64,000 bases of DNA from Burhinus oedicnemus (GCA_008921705.1 VFFE01007878.1:115402-179401); one strand, 5' to 3'; shown: positions 22,401-37,248, counted from the stretch's first letter. The notes: generated by a model from the letters alone, not told the origin. Made by a program: numbers and translations.

Positions 22401-25400
22401 GATTAATTCTGAATTGAACACAACCTCAACAACCTTTCCTCATTTATGTTCTTGAGGCTACATCTTAATTGCACTGAAGCATGTGGTCATCTCTAGTAAA
22501 ATTACCTTGAGGCAACTCAGCCCTACTCCTTGTCTTTTTTATAGTTTCTCTAGCTTTGAGCAACAGAGGCTTGGCTTTTATGAAATGCTGTAGTGTATAT
22601 ACCTTCATTATAACATAGGTAAGTTTCAGCTGTAGCCTAGCTCTGCCCTCCTACCCCCTAAAGGAAGCAGCGGCTGGAATCTGCAGCAGAATTGGCATGT
22701 GTCGGGAAGGGGATAAAACACTTGGGCAGTGTGAGCTGTTTGCAGTGAGATCGTTTGCTGGCTGTCCCATTCCTGGCTGCTGTGCCTTGCAGTGCTGGGC
22801 TTCGAGTTTGTAAGGAGGATTGTACAGACACTTAACTATGCTTGAGTATACTTGTGGCTTAAAAAGCCTAATTTCTTCCCCCACGTTATGTCAGTTTTGA
22901 GAGGTTTTATTTTTGCCTACTTTGTAACAGTTTCTAAGGATTTCCCCAGCATTGTTGAGCTGTTCTTGGTGATAACTGCGTTGGCAACACCAGGGCACTA
23001 AAATGTTTGAACAGTTCTTGAACAGCATGTTGGTTAACACACCTGCATGCGGGCTGGGCTGGCTGCAGCTGGGCTTGGCTCCCTTGGAAAGGAAGAGATT
23101 CCTAGCTGCCTGGTGCATCTGTTTAGGGTTTGGGGTTTTTTTTTTCCAAAATTGAGCTGTGACATTAAAATGGAGAATGCGTGTAGTTATGATAGCCTTT
23201 CAGTTGTGCCCATTAATATCTTCCTTGGGAGGTGGCCAGCAGCAGGTAGAGGAGGCTCCCAGGAGTGTGCCGAAGGGCAGTGAAACTGTTACTCAGCGGT
23301 GACTGAGCTGCTGGGGCAGTGGAACAGCTCCTGCTGGATCCAAGAGATCAACCCAAAATACTATTAAAATCTGTAGGTTTTGTCCCAAACATTATAATTC
23401 CTCCTTTTGATAGATTTGAGCCGAAATACCTCAGGACGTTAACCTTTTAAGGCAACTTTTCATACCTTGCTCCGCATGTTCGAGAGGCTGATATAAGCTG
23501 TGCTTTTACAACTGGCACCGTTCTGCGGAAGCAGCGGAAGAGCTGCTTGTGTGAGATGGGCAGCAGCACGGTGCTGTCTTGCAGGAGGGGAGCTGCGTGT
23601 GGAGCGTGTTCGTGCCAGCCAGAGCGCCTCAAGCACGGGGCTCTTCCCAGCTGCCCTGGCTGTGCGCTTTCTCTTCAGGTAGTCTTTTGCTTAGTTCAAA
23701 TACAGCTGCTGGCCTGTAAGTAATAAAAGTCCTTCACTGGACGTAAAGTTTCAAAACGGCTCCGAGGCACAGCATGTGTGAGCTGTTCCGTGCCTTGTAA
23801 TGGCATTAGGGGACGGGTGACTCGCTGTAGCTTTTGTGCCAGAGCATTCAGCAAGCAAGCATCATCCCTACATTCATTCCAATGAGGAAACAAGTATTAA
23901 TGATGGTGATGAAGACAAATTGAAGGCAGCTGAGTCAAAGCATTTCCCTAGGCCTTGGGCAGATGCTGAACCTGAAATCAGATGTGATAGAGATTGAACA
24001 AGTTTTACAACTCATCCTCAATTGGCATCAAATCCTTTTGACAGAGCAGCTGCTCTGTGAGGTCACTATTGTGCATGAAACATTTTGATCAGTTGCTTAC
24101 CTTAATGTGATGTTTCGGGTCTTTCTGATTCGGCCCATGCTGCTCCCTTACTAAAGCTGACAGGCTTCAGAGTCTGTGAAATGGTTGTGTTGGAGAGGGC
24201 GGTTCATATTTTCCAATGTGCAGTCTGACCTCTCCCTTGAGCTGGAGACAATTGACAGTAAAGGCCTTTTAGCCGCAGAAGACTAAATGGAGGGGGGGAA
24301 TGAACTTTTGCAGTTCTGTGCAACCAGGAAAGAAAAGGCTTTTGCTCTCTGGACAGAGCTTGCCCCAGCATTAGTCCAATGCGCTCCTCAGGTGTTAGCA
24401 CGTGGCTCTGGGGTGACATGGACGTAGGAAAGGCAGAGACAAGTTTCTGTGACTGCCTGGTAGTCTGCCTAAGTCCGTTGAGGTCTTCATGTCTGGGGGG
24501 GGGGGTGCTGGGGTAGAAAACACAATCCATGGGCTTCCCTACCTGTCTTCTATCTGTGTCCTTGTGACATTTTACAGAGGGATAATTCAATTGAGTTTGA
24601 GATCTTGTAGAAGGGGAGACAATTTAGGTAAGCTGCTACTTAAACCTTTTGTTATAGTCATTTAGTAAGACCTAGTGATTATTTTTTTTTTTGGCAAATA
24701 TCAGTGAACACTGACAACTGAGTTCTTGTTTTCCAGTAATTTCAGCCCTGTGGCTTCAAGTTCATTTAGTCTGTTCTGTTCTCACCACATTGTTACCCAT
24801 GCAGAAGACAGTTGTTGACAGCTTAAAAAAAAGCCTGTTGAGGTGGGGGTTTTTTTCCCTTTCAGCGAAGTTTTTTGTGCTTTGTCATTAAGCAACATGG
24901 GGACAGTCTATTGTGGTCTAGATTTTGCTGCAGAGGCTATAAAAAGGGGCAGGGATAAGAATGTGTGGATTAAGAATTTTGCCCTGGATAAAGGAGCTCC
25001 TCAGCGGCACAAAACTGGCAGATATTAGGAAGATCTAGCTGGCCGATGTCCTCCCTCAGGGAGATGGTATGCCAGCAGCACAGGTTAGAACAGCTCCAGT
25101 CCAGCTGGGCTGCAAACTCCCTCTCTGACTCCAGTGCCATCCCTGGCTTTTGGGCATCCTCCCTTCCACGCACACAGCAGAGCTGAGCTGCTGAGGGAAT
25201 GTGGCCATGTTATTTCCCTGCAGCAGGCTGTGGATCACACACCAAGGAGTATTTGAGAGCTTCACCAGGTGTGTGTATTGTTTCCAGATATGCTCTGGAA
25301 AGGCTTAACAGCTGGGCCTGCTCCCACCTCCTTCCTGGCTGAAATGGTTGGATACTAATTCAAACACTTGCAAGAGCACATTTTCAAGGTGCTGGCCTCC

Positions 25401-28400
25401 AGCTGTCATCTGCCCTCAAGCAGTAATAAAATAGTCATGTAGAAAATTCCAAGTGGTAAACACACGTGGAGGTAGACATTCTGCACTATGGCAGTAGGCA
25501 GCATGTCCCAAATGGAACTCCACTAAAAAGCCCAGGCGAAGCAAGGCAGAAACCTACAGTGCCTTGTCTTTTCCCAACAGTTGGTACTGTGTTTATCTGT
25601 CATGTGTTTAGGATCACATAAAACATTCACCTTTTTTTCCTGTATGGCTGTTCATATCTGCCCCAGCAAGAAGGACACATTTGGAAAGATCAATAGACTT
25701 CAGCTGCAGGGGGATGTGGCACGAGGCGGCTTTTGCACTGAGCCCTTTAGAGAGCTTGTTTCTTTTATCTAGTGGCATGAGATGTGCAAGAGGAAAATAG
25801 CTGAAAATGTTCTTGCGCCTTGCCACAGTCCAAAGCAGGGAATGCCATAGTTAGAGCAGTCCTCTGTAGCTGTCCTGATTAGAAAGGTAACTCTTAAACC
25901 ATAGTAGATGTTTTTGAAAATGTTGATAGCAGTTTTCAGCATTCAGTTTGATGTGACTGTTGCTCTTCCTTCAGTTCAGGAAGACAAAAATGTGATATTT
26001 TTGTTCATATGGTTAGTTGTCATCTATTACTATGGGTTGTGGTGTAAGTAGAAAACATGAATTGTGTATAACTATAACACTGGACTGGGCTGAAAGGAAT
26101 TTTCTCTCATTAAACTCATGTTCTGTAGACTAAATGTCACTAAAAAGGGGATATGTTTTACTTGTCTTCATGTGGTGAAATCCAGGGCCTGTTTATTCTT
26201 TGGAGGTAGTTTAAAAAACAAAAAATCCCCCAAACACAGGGGTTTCATTACTGCTAGTAGAACTACAAAAAAGATACTTTATTACTTAGAGCATTCCATG
26301 CAGAAAATTGCTTTTCTGGCTCACTTGGGAGCCAGGAGCTCTGCTGTTTGCCTGCCTTTGAAACATACTGTATACTTGACCATGCTTATTTTAAACTTGG
26401 GGCTGACAGCAAAGGTGTCCTCCTATCTACTGCCTTGGTTAAAATATTAACCTAACTTTGTGTCCCGTTTCCAACAGCAGTTAATAACAGATGGTTAGAA
26501 AACAGAGATGAAAGATCTGTAGTGTGATTTTTTTTTTTTTCCCTCTGGTACACCTTGTCAACTTCTGGTGAAAAAACCTGCACCTACACCATCGTGTTTA
26601 ATAGCTACTGATTGATCTGTCTCCATTAATTTGGTGAGTCCATTTCTGAATTAATTTATAGTGTTGGTCTTAGAAGTTCTCATGGCAATTGAATTTGCAG
26701 CACAGAGATGCATTGTGAGAAGGCAGTTCCATCTGTATCATCCTCTGTAGTAGCTTCCCGCAAACAAACCTGTCTCAGATGGAGCCTCCCCTTCCAATTC
26801 AGTCTGGTGGCAGACATGCCAGAACTACCACTTCACAAAAGAAGGTGGAGATACTAATTTTTGCTTTAGATTTTTTTTTTAAACTATGCTTTCTACCAAT
26901 CCTGTTTACAGCTTAATTTGCATCTCCCCTTCTGTTGGGTTGTTCAGTTGCTGAGTACTGGAAATCTGGTTAGCAACTTAATTTCTTCCATCTAGGGCAA
27001 TGCAAACTGTATAGTTACAGTATGTAAATAGAAGTCTTGCAATTTAGCAGACTGTGCCTTCAAAAGAATGGAATTACAGAAGCAGAATATCAGATTTTCA
27101 ATTAGAAGAAGCAACTCTTTCTGATAATTAGCAGCATTTTCCAAAATAGTACCAGCTGTACCCCCAAGTCCAACTCACCTCATAAAGAGGACCAGGTTTG
27201 TTTCAAATGCCTTATTTTTTGACCCTGGTAATAGTTGGATCATTAAGTTGGGATTTCACTTGACAGAGATGTCCATAGTTACTGTGTGCTTTTCACTTTT
27301 CTGCTGCTGTAAGTCCTCTTTCAGTTAAAAATAAGCAAATTCAAATGGTGTATACTTGCAAAGGAGCCTTCTCTCCTGTGTTATGCATGTTGTGTTAGCT
27401 ATTTTCAAACAGCCCCGTGGGTTCTTGATTACTTCAGGAACCTTGTGACCTAGTAAATGAAACAGCCATAAACAAAGCCAGCTTAATTTCTTCACATCAG
27501 GCATTTTGCCATGGGAAGTCAGCATTAGCTGGCTCAACTCTGTTGTCAAACAGAAGCGGTACTGGGAGAGAGATGACTCATCATGTCAACTCATCTTTTT
27601 CTGTTACGGCAAGGGAGCTTTAGATGTTCCCCTCTCTCTCTGGGTTCTGCAGACAGGGAACTGCACCAACCTGACCAGCAAGGCCCGGGTGCAGGGCTGG
27701 TTTACCTTGAAGCGTATTTGAGGCATATTTCCATGGAGGCGGCTCCCCAGGTGAGAACATGCCTGTATCTTCATGCTACCTTCTTCCAGAATTTGGGCTG
27801 CCTCCTCCATAAAAAAAGTGCTTCACAGGCTTTTGAGGTAGCTACAGTAGCTCTTTCTTTTAAAGCTGACCTTCAAAGGAATGAATGCTGTCAGCTGGGT
27901 CCTGTTTTGTCTGCTTTGTGCCACATGAAGGTAGGCTGAAGTGAGAGAGATGTTTGAGGATGTCCTGATTATCATTTTCTTTTCTGCTTGCTCTTTACAT
28001 CACCAATTAAGATCTTGTCCATTCTGGATGATAGAATGGCAGACCTGGAAATGTAGCAAAACTGTGAATTCACAAGACTAAAAATTGGAGCTGCTTGAGG
28101 GGAAGGGTCTTTTTTTCTTTCCTTTGATTGTTCTAGAATAAATTAATTCATGGTGAAGCTTGCAAAAGGAAGGAACTACTGTTAATATAAATACTAATAT
28201 GTACAAATCCCCCCACAGCTACAATCTACTTTCCTTTGAAAAAAGTCTGCAGGGGGTTGGAGGGAAGACTGTAAGATTTATAGATAGACCAAGTTTGCAT
28301 TTTATTTCAGTTCTCAAATTTAATTGAAGTAACTGTGTTTGTGTTATGAACCTAGATGTAATGCATAGGCTGTGTTAAGTGTCTTTATCTTAGATAAAGT

Positions 28401-31400
28401 TTCTTAAAAGATCTGTAATGTAGTGGTAAACTGTGAGCACGAGATTCAAAAGCTAAATGTGAAAACTGGATGTGTCTGCTGCTGAGTCATGCTGACAGCT
28501 CAGCCTGCTTAGTTTTGACGAAGGTTCAAAGTGGAATGGGGCATCTTTTTGAGCAAGGAGGTAAGACTGAGGAAGTCCTGCAGGCACTACCGGTGCTCAG
28601 TCGTGCTTGTTGCTGAACCTGCTGTGCTAGCCTCTGAGCTGACAGTAAGGGAAAGGATTTGGCTTCTGATCCTTAGTTTTCTGGTACTGTAAGTAAGGCT
28701 TTGGCTTTTTGACTCTGTGCATAACATCTTACTAAAACAATCTAAAAGGTTCCTTTGCTGTCAGATATCACTGAGGGTGTAAACAAATTTTCACTGACTT
28801 CAGGGATTGTGCCCAAAGTGCATGGCTTGTTGTTGCTCTATAATTTTCCCTAAATGTGATCAGGCATTCTTGCGCTGGAGGCTGCCATTGCTGCTAAGGG
28901 ACTCTGGGAACACATAATATATTATTTAAATGTGAGTGTACTGTGAATAGATGAGCTTGTTTTCTTCTTGCAACCAGCCAGGTTAGAACTCAGCCATGCT
29001 AATGGAAAAGGGATACGAAATCACAAGATGAAAGTGTTTCTTCCCCCAAGCGATCGTCTGTGGTATCTGTCACAGCATGGCCTTCTGCAAACATACATCT
29101 GCCATAGGAAATGGTTCCATGAAAAAGTAACATAGCGGCGGATGTTTCATGTCTTTAGGTGGGTTTACCCAAGAGGGGAAGGATGTGCTTCCTGTTCTCT
29201 GACTTTATGGATACACATTTGGTTGGGGAAAAAAAGATGTTACTAGTGTGTGATAGTTCATATCCTATCAAGGATGGAGCTCTTTGTGCTTTTGGTATGA
29301 GTCACACTGGACTAAGAACTGCATGGTGCCAATCAGTTGTTTCATCCTGTTAGCTCTTGTTAAAACTACAGCTGGCTTGCTCTCTCACCTACCTTGCATT
29401 AGTTACCGTGTCTTAGATGATATAAGCTAAGATCACACCTTTTCTTACAACCAAAGACAAGGCCCGCTTTTACAGTGCACATGGCTCCTGCCAGTGTGGA
29501 GCCATACAGCAGATAACGGATCTGATCTGCAGCTGCTGTCAGTATTATTTTGTGGAAGTCCAGGTTTCAAACTCACCTGGCTGCCTGACGCTACCAGGCT
29601 TCCCTTTGGATATGTTAATTGGGTCTGACTTTAGCTTTATTTACTACTAGGCTTGTTTTAATGTTCCAAGTAAGGGGTAGCCCCTTGCTAGAGCCGAACA
29701 TGTGGTATTTGTCAGAAAGAGACAGCTTTAAGGCTGCCAGATAACCCGACCAGCCTGCTGCTTTGCAAACAATTTTGTGGGCCCTTCTGGTAATGATAAA
29801 GCAACTTGCACTGAAGATGATTAGGAGATGCTGATGTCTGTAGGGGAGCAAGGCTCTCAGTGGCAGACTAGGACTATTCTGGCATATGACTACCCTTAAA
29901 GAAAAGCACTTACAAACTTATGAACATTTATAACATCTTGTTACTGATGATGGCACACATCTGCAGTTTTTTACTGTCACTGTATGTCATCAAGACACAG
30001 ATGCTTATTACATCATTGTCATCAGAGTCACTGCAAGAAACTCTCCATGGCTCTGCAACAAAATAAACAATACCAAGCTCCTTCCAGACCAGGCTGGGTG
30101 TTGCTTACCAAAGGGTTACTAATCATATAGATCTTGCCTGTACTAGAAAAGGTGTTCACCCCTAGTATGAGGCATCAGGACTGAGTGCAGCTGGGTCTGT
30201 GGAGCTGCTGGTTCCATTAACTCTGTTCAATCTGTTTCAGAAACTGATTTTAAGCCTTGCAGGATTAATATAAGCTTTTTCATTTAGGGATTATATAGAC
30301 CTATGAGGTCATGCTGGTGCCATTTTGCTAGTACTCATGCTATTTAAAAATAGTATTGTACATCAAATTTGAAGGGATTCAAGTATTTTAAGACTGTCAT
30401 TCAACCTTGCACAGGTGGGCCAAGTTTATCTGGTATGCATCTATAATGAAAAACCTGAGAAGAAGAGCAGAGATCTGTTTTCTCATTACAATGACAGCAA
30501 TAGAGAAACTATGGCTTTAGGTTAAATCTGTCAGGTTTCACCACTGCAGGGAAGTAAGGAGAGCAACACCTTCATCCTCCCAGCAAACCATGCAAATTGA
30601 AAAGCAAAGACCACAAAGCAGACAAGGCTGAAGGGAGGATCTGAGTCTAAGGAGGAGATAGGTCAAACAGAGAAGTACTGCATGTCCTGCAAATATTTGC
30701 TGTGATGAAGCATGGGAAGGCATAAAAGCAGACTGAAAATTTGAGTATTTGCCATCTGCAGAAAGAGAGAAGGGGAATCAGAGTGCAGGTATTGCTCTTT
30801 TCTCTCTGGCTCTATTGCCAGAGGGCCAAGACAGGTAATGGTTGCAGGTGGAGCTGCTACCTTCCCCTGTTTCCAGGGGATGTGGGAAACCTAGCAGCAT
30901 CCTTGTATTGCTTTCATTTCCGGACAGTTCCACTTGTCACACCAAATTCTTTTAGAAGATCTGTGGACTGTTCTTGCCTGCCCTTGCCTTTCCCTGTGTA
31001 ATTTTTGTGGGAGGAATGGATCAGTTTTGCTTAACATGAATTTGATGTCTGCTGCCTTTAAATCAGCTTCAACAGATGTGAGACTCAAGGGGTAGCAGCT
31101 GGGAGACTGCTTAGCTTCAAGCATGACTGGAGTTGTTCTGTGACCTGAAGAAGGTGGTGAATGTATTTTGCTTTCTGGGTGGCAGAATGCCTTGCATTAA
31201 GGAAGACAGAAAATAGGTATGTGGGAGGAAGCCCTTACTCAAACAGTTAATACACCTAAATGTGAAGAAAGAGGATTTGGTGTCAAAGTACATCTGTTGC
31301 CCATGGTTTGATGCAGTCAGCATGACATGTATTGCTAAACCTTCGTTCTAGCTGTCGTGGGCACCTAAGTTTCCATGATTTTTTTGTTGGCGGCTGCTGC

Positions 31401-32700
31401 TTTTGAAACTTACTGCTTCTGACATGCAGGAAATTTTATTTTCTCAATGTATGTATGAACCTGCAAGATGATAGCACACAGCTTACCACACTGCGCTGAG
31501 AGCTTTAGGGCAGCAGAATTTCAACTCCTGCCTGCAATGGTGGTTTGAAAGAGAAAGGATCAAACTGGACAGCTCTAATCAAGTCTTCTGATTCATAATT
31601 CCTAAGGAGATTCTCATCCTAGTCTACTCTTCTTTGCTATATGAAGGAAAATGTACCTACTTTTCCCTTTGTATTTAGAGAGCAGGCATGGATTAGACTT
31701 GCTAAGCAATAATCAGCTTTCACTGGTTTAAACTTAACTAAAACAGCACTAGTTGTTTTTTCTCTCAGCTGGTGGCAGAAGGGCTCAGAAGTTGCCTGGA
31801 GGAGGTGGCTCAGGCTTTTGTGGCAGGGTGAAGAGAGAAATGACCTGCAGCAAGCCCTCTCCATTGCCAGAGGCATGGTGTCATGTCCACCCTGGATGAG
31901 TTTTACTGGCCTAGTCTCGGGGCTGCCAGGATGGCCGTATGGGAGAGGTGAAGTTTGGGCTGCGGTGGGAGGGAGAGGTGTCATCCATATGGGGATGGGA
32001 AAGCATGTCCCAGAGTTGGTGGAGGGCCAGCAACAGCAGGTGTCTTGTGCTACTGTCTGCCATCCTCGACCTATTCCCTTAAAGAGAACGTCCTGTTGGT
32101 GCTCTCCTCGCCCCCCCTATACTGCGCTGACAGTGAGCTATTTATTTTGAGTTGTAATTGAAACAGGTATGTTGGGGATTTTAAGCCCCTGTCCATTGCA
32201 GTGGGTAAGGACACTGAGAGGCCTTCACTACCTTTGTTTCCTTTATTCCTGTGCTAAAGTGCTAAGAGCTTCAATGTTTCTGACGGAGGATGCTGTACCG
32301 CAGCTAGGCTGAATGTTTCTCGATCCTTCTGAAGGCTTGCACTATAAGCTCACCCTTACCCCGCAAGCCCATGAAGAGGAAACATGTTCTTGTTACATGA
32401 CCTGATGTTTTGTCCGTGTATCCTTTTAGCTCTGTGTCACCATGTTCATATCACTGCCCATGGGCTCCAAGTGCCAGCAAAAGGAGGCTGAAACTTGTGT
32501 GTGCCCCAGCACAGCTGCTCTGTAGGGCTGAGGATGTTTGATCTTACTTTGTCTCCTCTAATTAACTTGTTTTATTTAGGTTTTGTGTTTGGGTGTAGGG
32601 TAGGGGTGTTTGTTAACAATGTGCTCTCTGGAACCCTGTCGTGTAACTTTAGTGTGTATCTCCAGGCTCATGCCACACTGGGTTTGGATTTGTGTGGGTT
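16476..32700. other. Intergenic DNA between EIF4E and the CpG island, left part
   Basis: No exon, RNA gene or dated transposon could be recognised. Base composition changes from AT-rich (to about 22 kb) to locally richer GC at about 22.6-25.4 and 31.8-32.1 kb. Open frames of 60-128 codons occur on both strands, often overlapping, with no starts in context, splice sites or family motifs. Homopolymer runs include an A tract near 21870, a G11 tract at 24495-24505 and a T tract near 26529. Old, very diverged repeats cannot be excluded by eye. Confidence 0.6.
16618..16623 (+). terminator. EIF4E: Poly(A) signal AATAAA, distal candidate for EIF4E
   Basis: A third canonical hexamer in the sense orientation about 1.08 kb after the stop; another occurs at 16883-16888. 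AT-rich DNA yields such hexamers by chance, so it is a possible distal or fail-safe site only. Confidence 0.25.
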
Positions 32701-32701
32701 T

Positions 32702-32774
32702 GTTTTTTTTTTTTTTGGGTGTGTGGGTGTGTGNNNNNNNNNNNNNNNNNNNNTTTTTTTTTTTTTTTTTTTTT
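32702..32774. repeat. T-tract and GT low-complexity block around an assembly gap
   Basis: A T homopolymer of about 15 leads into a short GT-rich stretch (gggtgtgtgggtgtgtg), then 20 N, then a T homopolymer of about 21. The open frames drawn through the Ns here are artefacts. Confidence 0.85.
32734..32753. other. Assembly gap (20 N)
   Basis: Twenty consecutive N inside a T- and GT-rich low-complexity block. The round number suggests a placeholder, so the true length is unknown. Confidence 0.95.
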
Positions 32775-35700
32775 GGCAGAGCAGCAGCTAAAGTTTTCCC
32801 TTTCCCACTATTGAGTGGTAAGGCCAATGACCTCCTCCTGAAATCACAACTGAGATCCATTTTCCATGTTAAAACAGCAACTGTGTAATAGTTTACAGCA
32901 AAGCACAAAACTGTGCCTAGTGGGCAGTGCTCACATTCTCAGTTTCTTCTGTTGGCCGAGACATGCTGGGAGAAGTAATGTAAGGCTAACCGCCTCCACA
33001 GGAAGGCCTGTCTGTGTGTGAAGCATCTCTGAATCTCTTCTTAGGCAGCGCTGAATAGTGGAAGGCTATTTTCCTTTTCTAGCGTTAGGGGGAGCACAGC
33101 TGTTAAGAGAAAGAGACAAAGTAGTAAAAAACAAACCAAAAAAAACCCAACCCACAAAAAACCCCCCAAACAAACAAACAAAACCAAAAATAATTTCTTA
33201 GCCTTATGAGTCCAATTTAAACCCTGTCCCTATATTATCGTGTTTATAATCCCTGTGCTACCAGTAACAAAGCTTCTGCAGATAACCAAGATTGTAGGAC
33301 CTTGCTGTCAGAGACATCAGGCAGAGAGGAGGAGCAGATAATTTTTCAGTCACCTAGAAAGACAGAAATATAACTGAGTGGCACTAGCAATTGTTGAAAC
33401 CTTGTTTGGCATTCCAAGATGCCTTGTCAACAACAGCGCTACAACAGCCATTCAGAAATGGTATTACACTACCAGGCCTGTCTCTGAGATGTTGCATTTT
33501 ATAGGCTATACTCCTCTTGTTTTAGCTTCCAGTGGTGTAATTGGTGATTGTACTTAGGGCCTTGGCTGCAGAGGAGAATATTCTTCTCTTTTTCTAAGCC
33601 TTTGGCCCTGCAGATTGGTTTTGTACTTTGGTGGGAACGTTGCCCAATAAGCTGTGTGCTAAAACCTCTCCACACCCAGCCAAAATCGCAAAACTTCTAT
33701 TGGTCTGCTCGGAGCTGTGATTTGATGTGTGGGCTTAAAGTTCACAGGCCTATGTAATTCCTCTGCCTTTACCTCTGCTGGTTTGTGCTTGCTTCCTCTG
33801 CTCACAAAAAGTACCTTATTGATCAGTTCTCTTTAAACCTGTAAGGATACTTGCTGGCTACCCTGTGAGCAAGGCTAGCAGAATCAGTCCCTGTATGCAT
33901 AAAAGATAGCAGACAATGACATCTAGGCCAAATATTCTATAAGAGAGATTTTACTTTATGTGTTTTTCTATGACACTGCACATACTTTAATCATTGGAAC
34001 GGACAGGCTGATTGATTGCTTTGCTGATTCCCCTAGATTGAACACCTAAAAATAAATGTTTAAAAGTTACATAATCTTGGGCTAAGGCTGCTCTCTGCAT
34101 GTTCTTTGGAAGCCAGAAGTCCAAGTTGGGGCTTGCTGCTTTGTGGGAGAGCAGAGCAGATCCTCTGAGAGCCGGCAACGTTGTGCCAGATTTGGTTTCT
34201 AAAGAAAGACCAAGAGGGAGCATGATAGTTTTGTTCAGCTCTTTCCAGTGATGTGATCAGCTGGTTCTTGTTGGTGTTACTGGTTTGGTTCTATCAGGTT
34301 CACAGAAACACATCAGGCACCCATACATCTCAAGCTAGCCCATTTGCTAGCTAGCACATTCAGTTTGCTTCTTTAGGAATATACTGACAGTATTGCCAAG
34401 AGAAGTGAAGGACAAAGTGTTTAAGAAGAATGATTCCTTCCAAGGGAAGAGTCTGGGATGCCCAAAACAGGCATGCCAGGGTGGCAAGCAATGATACTGG
34501 TAGCTGCAGGAAGACTATGCAAAGAGGACAAATTGTAACTGGTACTTGTGGATCCTTCCTTGGTAGTATTACTCAAGAAGAAGTTTCTATGAGACTTGTG
34601 GTGTTTGCAATGCTTCCAGAAGTTTAAGTGGGAGAGAGCTGGAAAGGGACTAAAGAGGGAAGAATCCTGGGAAGGGCAAGAAAGAAGGTCAGAAATAAAA
34701 AACCTTTGAAGCTCACCCTAAGGGCACAAAGGCAACACAGAGCGACAGTGCCGTGAAAGCTACAACAGAAATCACCAGTGGGAAGGGATACTCTTTTCCC
34801 CCTCCTTTTTTTTTTTTTTTAATTTAGTTCAAAAGAATGGCAGGAGCATGAGGCAAACTGTTATTTATGTAGCCGGGAAGAGACACATATGAGGACATCT
34901 GTTTTAAGGAGCTGCTTCAAAAATAACCACAGGAGAGGAGTGTGTTTGCAGAGCGCAGCAGGCAACCTGCAGAGTAGTAGAAAGTAAGACAGCAGTGCTG
35001 CTCTGAGTGCAGACAGCCTCAAATGGCTGCAGGATTGTGTACATCTGTACTTGTTGCCTGACCACCTCACCCTGACCCTCGTGGGTGATTTACAAATTGA
35101 AGGAGGTGCTGTTCCCATGTTTTCTGCCCAAGAAGATTAATCCCTTCTCTGTTGCACTCCTTCCTGGCTCCTTTTCCTTAAATCAGCGGCTTTTAAATTC
35201 CAGTTTCAAGCCTTTAAAAAATAGCACTTTCAATGAATATCCAAAACGTATGGCAGAGGAATGCAGATTTGGATACTACTCTATCCCGAAGTTGAGGCCC
35301 TATTCACCTGGAAAAAAGGAAAAGCAGACTGACAGATTTTGAAGCAGGATACTCATGTCTAACATTCTGCCCTAGCCTCTTACTGACTGCTGAGTACAGG
35401 AACAGGCAGGAAACCTGGCCACTGATTTACTGAGGTGCGGTAAGAAAGTCCATTAAAGCCTACCCATTGCCTCAGCTTCCCAGTGGGTAAAACAGACAAG
35501 TAAAAAGCACAGCTTTTCTGCTCGTTTTCCTTCTAGGGTCTATGGTTTCAGACAGCTCTGAAAGTGTTGTGGTGTAGGATTCAACACAAATATCACGTGT
35601 GATCCATCAGTGAAATGAAAGGGGCAGAGCCAGATGGCATGAGGCAGCCATCCCATCGGGGAACACAATGTTGTAGGCGCTGCGCAGTTAATTTCTCCTG

Positions 35701-37248
35701 TTAGCCAGGTGAGACAGCATGTTTGGTAAAGACCAGATGAAATATGAGCATAATTGCTTACTGGGACATTCAACCTCTCCACGGCCAACCACTCCTTAGA
35801 ACAGAACTCTGACAAAATATTGATGATGAATTTGCATCCCTATCTACTTTCCAGTTTTTGGTAGGAGAATCGATGGCCAATACCACTTCAAAGTAGCAAC
35901 CAGATGTGTCCCCCCTGCATTTTTAGCTATCCACTGCAGGTAATAGAAACGTTACGCAAATAGAAGCGAGAGTTTAAGATATAGTAGCTAATATCACTCT
36001 AGCAGGAAACAGCTGTATTTATTTTCTATGCTTGTGGCTGTCAGCAAGTAACACTGACTGAGCTGACTTCGGATATCCCATACCTCAAGGGAAGCGTTAT
36101 CTTCTGTACTCCCTCCAGTACCGTGTTTTCTGATAAAGAACAAATGTGTCTGCTAAAATCAGTTCATGCTGCAGTAACTACTTGGAATGAAACTTTGTTT
36201 TCAGTTACGAAAATTCTCACAGCACAAAGTAATTATTTGGAGTTTCGCAGAATGATTTCATATTTACCTGGCTATTCCTGGTATAACCATGACTGTACTT
36301 TGGCCAGCATTTTGTAGCTGAGTACTTGCAATGCAGTTTCATGGGTATGTAAGCCACGAATGGGATGTGCTTTGGACAAAATTTGATATTTCAAAATAGT
36401 TCAGTAGCAGTCAAAATAGCTTGGAGTAAAATGTAGCAATAGGGAATTTAATATGATGCTGTTACTCCATAGGTTAACAAACATAGATGGAAATTAATTG
36501 CTTGTCACTATGTAAGAGAGGCAGTATCTTTCATCTTGGTTGTTGTAAGTAAAGCACTTACTATGGTTGGGTAAACAGATAATTGGCTCTATGTTTTTAC
36601 TGAGGTTCAATTCATGTTGAAACTAATGGTCATATAATGTCCAGACTGCTTAGGCTATCCCACTGGATACCTTTTCTCTGTGCCTAAGCAAGTTGCATAC
36701 TAGGCCCCGTAGGACTTGCATCTGACTGCTTTCAAGGACACATGGGCTTCTAAGCACTGAGATCACTTTTGGAATGGGAGCTCTGGCATACTGGGCTGAC
36801 TACAGAGAGGTATTCAGGCATACGCATTGTATGTTTTTTATTCTTTCCTTGAAGTATTTCATGGTTTGCTATTTTGATATCTCTTCAGGCCTTGCCAAGA
36901 TTAAGCTTTTTCTATTAGTTTGTAACCATATAGAAAATATAAAACAGTTCACTCTCAATAAATTTGATAGGTAAGTATTTTATCCTAGCTTGGACTAAGC
37001 ATATGGCTTTCTTTGTGTAGCTGTTTGATTGCATCATTCTTGTTTCTGTTCTGATAATTTGGCTTACACCTCTCATTTCCTTGTATGAAGTGCGACCTGA
37101 GTGTATTGCACCGTTCTGTTGTGCGTATCCTCTGGACATGCTGTTCTCTGCTATGGAACTGTGGAAAACTGCCCAAAATTTTCGCTGAAAACTGCTGTAC
37201 AGGTGCAGGCAGGGTGGCAAGTGCAAGCTCACAAGGACACAAATATAT
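32775..37248. other. Intergenic DNA, middle part
   Basis: Apart from the A/C-rich tract at 33125-33192 and a T tract near 34807, I see no gene, RNA or recognisable mobile element. The short open frames have no supporting features. The 185- and 190-codon minus-strand frames ending at 36915 and 36985 run into the antisense of the CR1 element that begins near 37249, and are not genes. Confidence 0.6.
33125..33192. repeat. A/C-rich low-complexity tract
   Basis: The stretch is made of irregular units of the type CAAA, CCAAA and AACCC with almost no G or T. This kind of purine/C low complexity is common in bird intergenic DNA. No flanking element was recognised. Confidence 0.7.

Noticed and set aside
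24204..24590. 128-codon minus-strand frame
   Set aside because: No known motif, located in a GC-richer intergenic patch with a G11 tract; consistent with chance.
32495..32908. Open frames crossing the first N gap
   Set aside because: Products of T/A homopolymers and N translation; not genes.
33081..33100. AGGGGGAGCAC taken as a CTCF core
   Set aside because: It lacks the CC and GGC positions of the consensus; too weak compared with the site at 38383.
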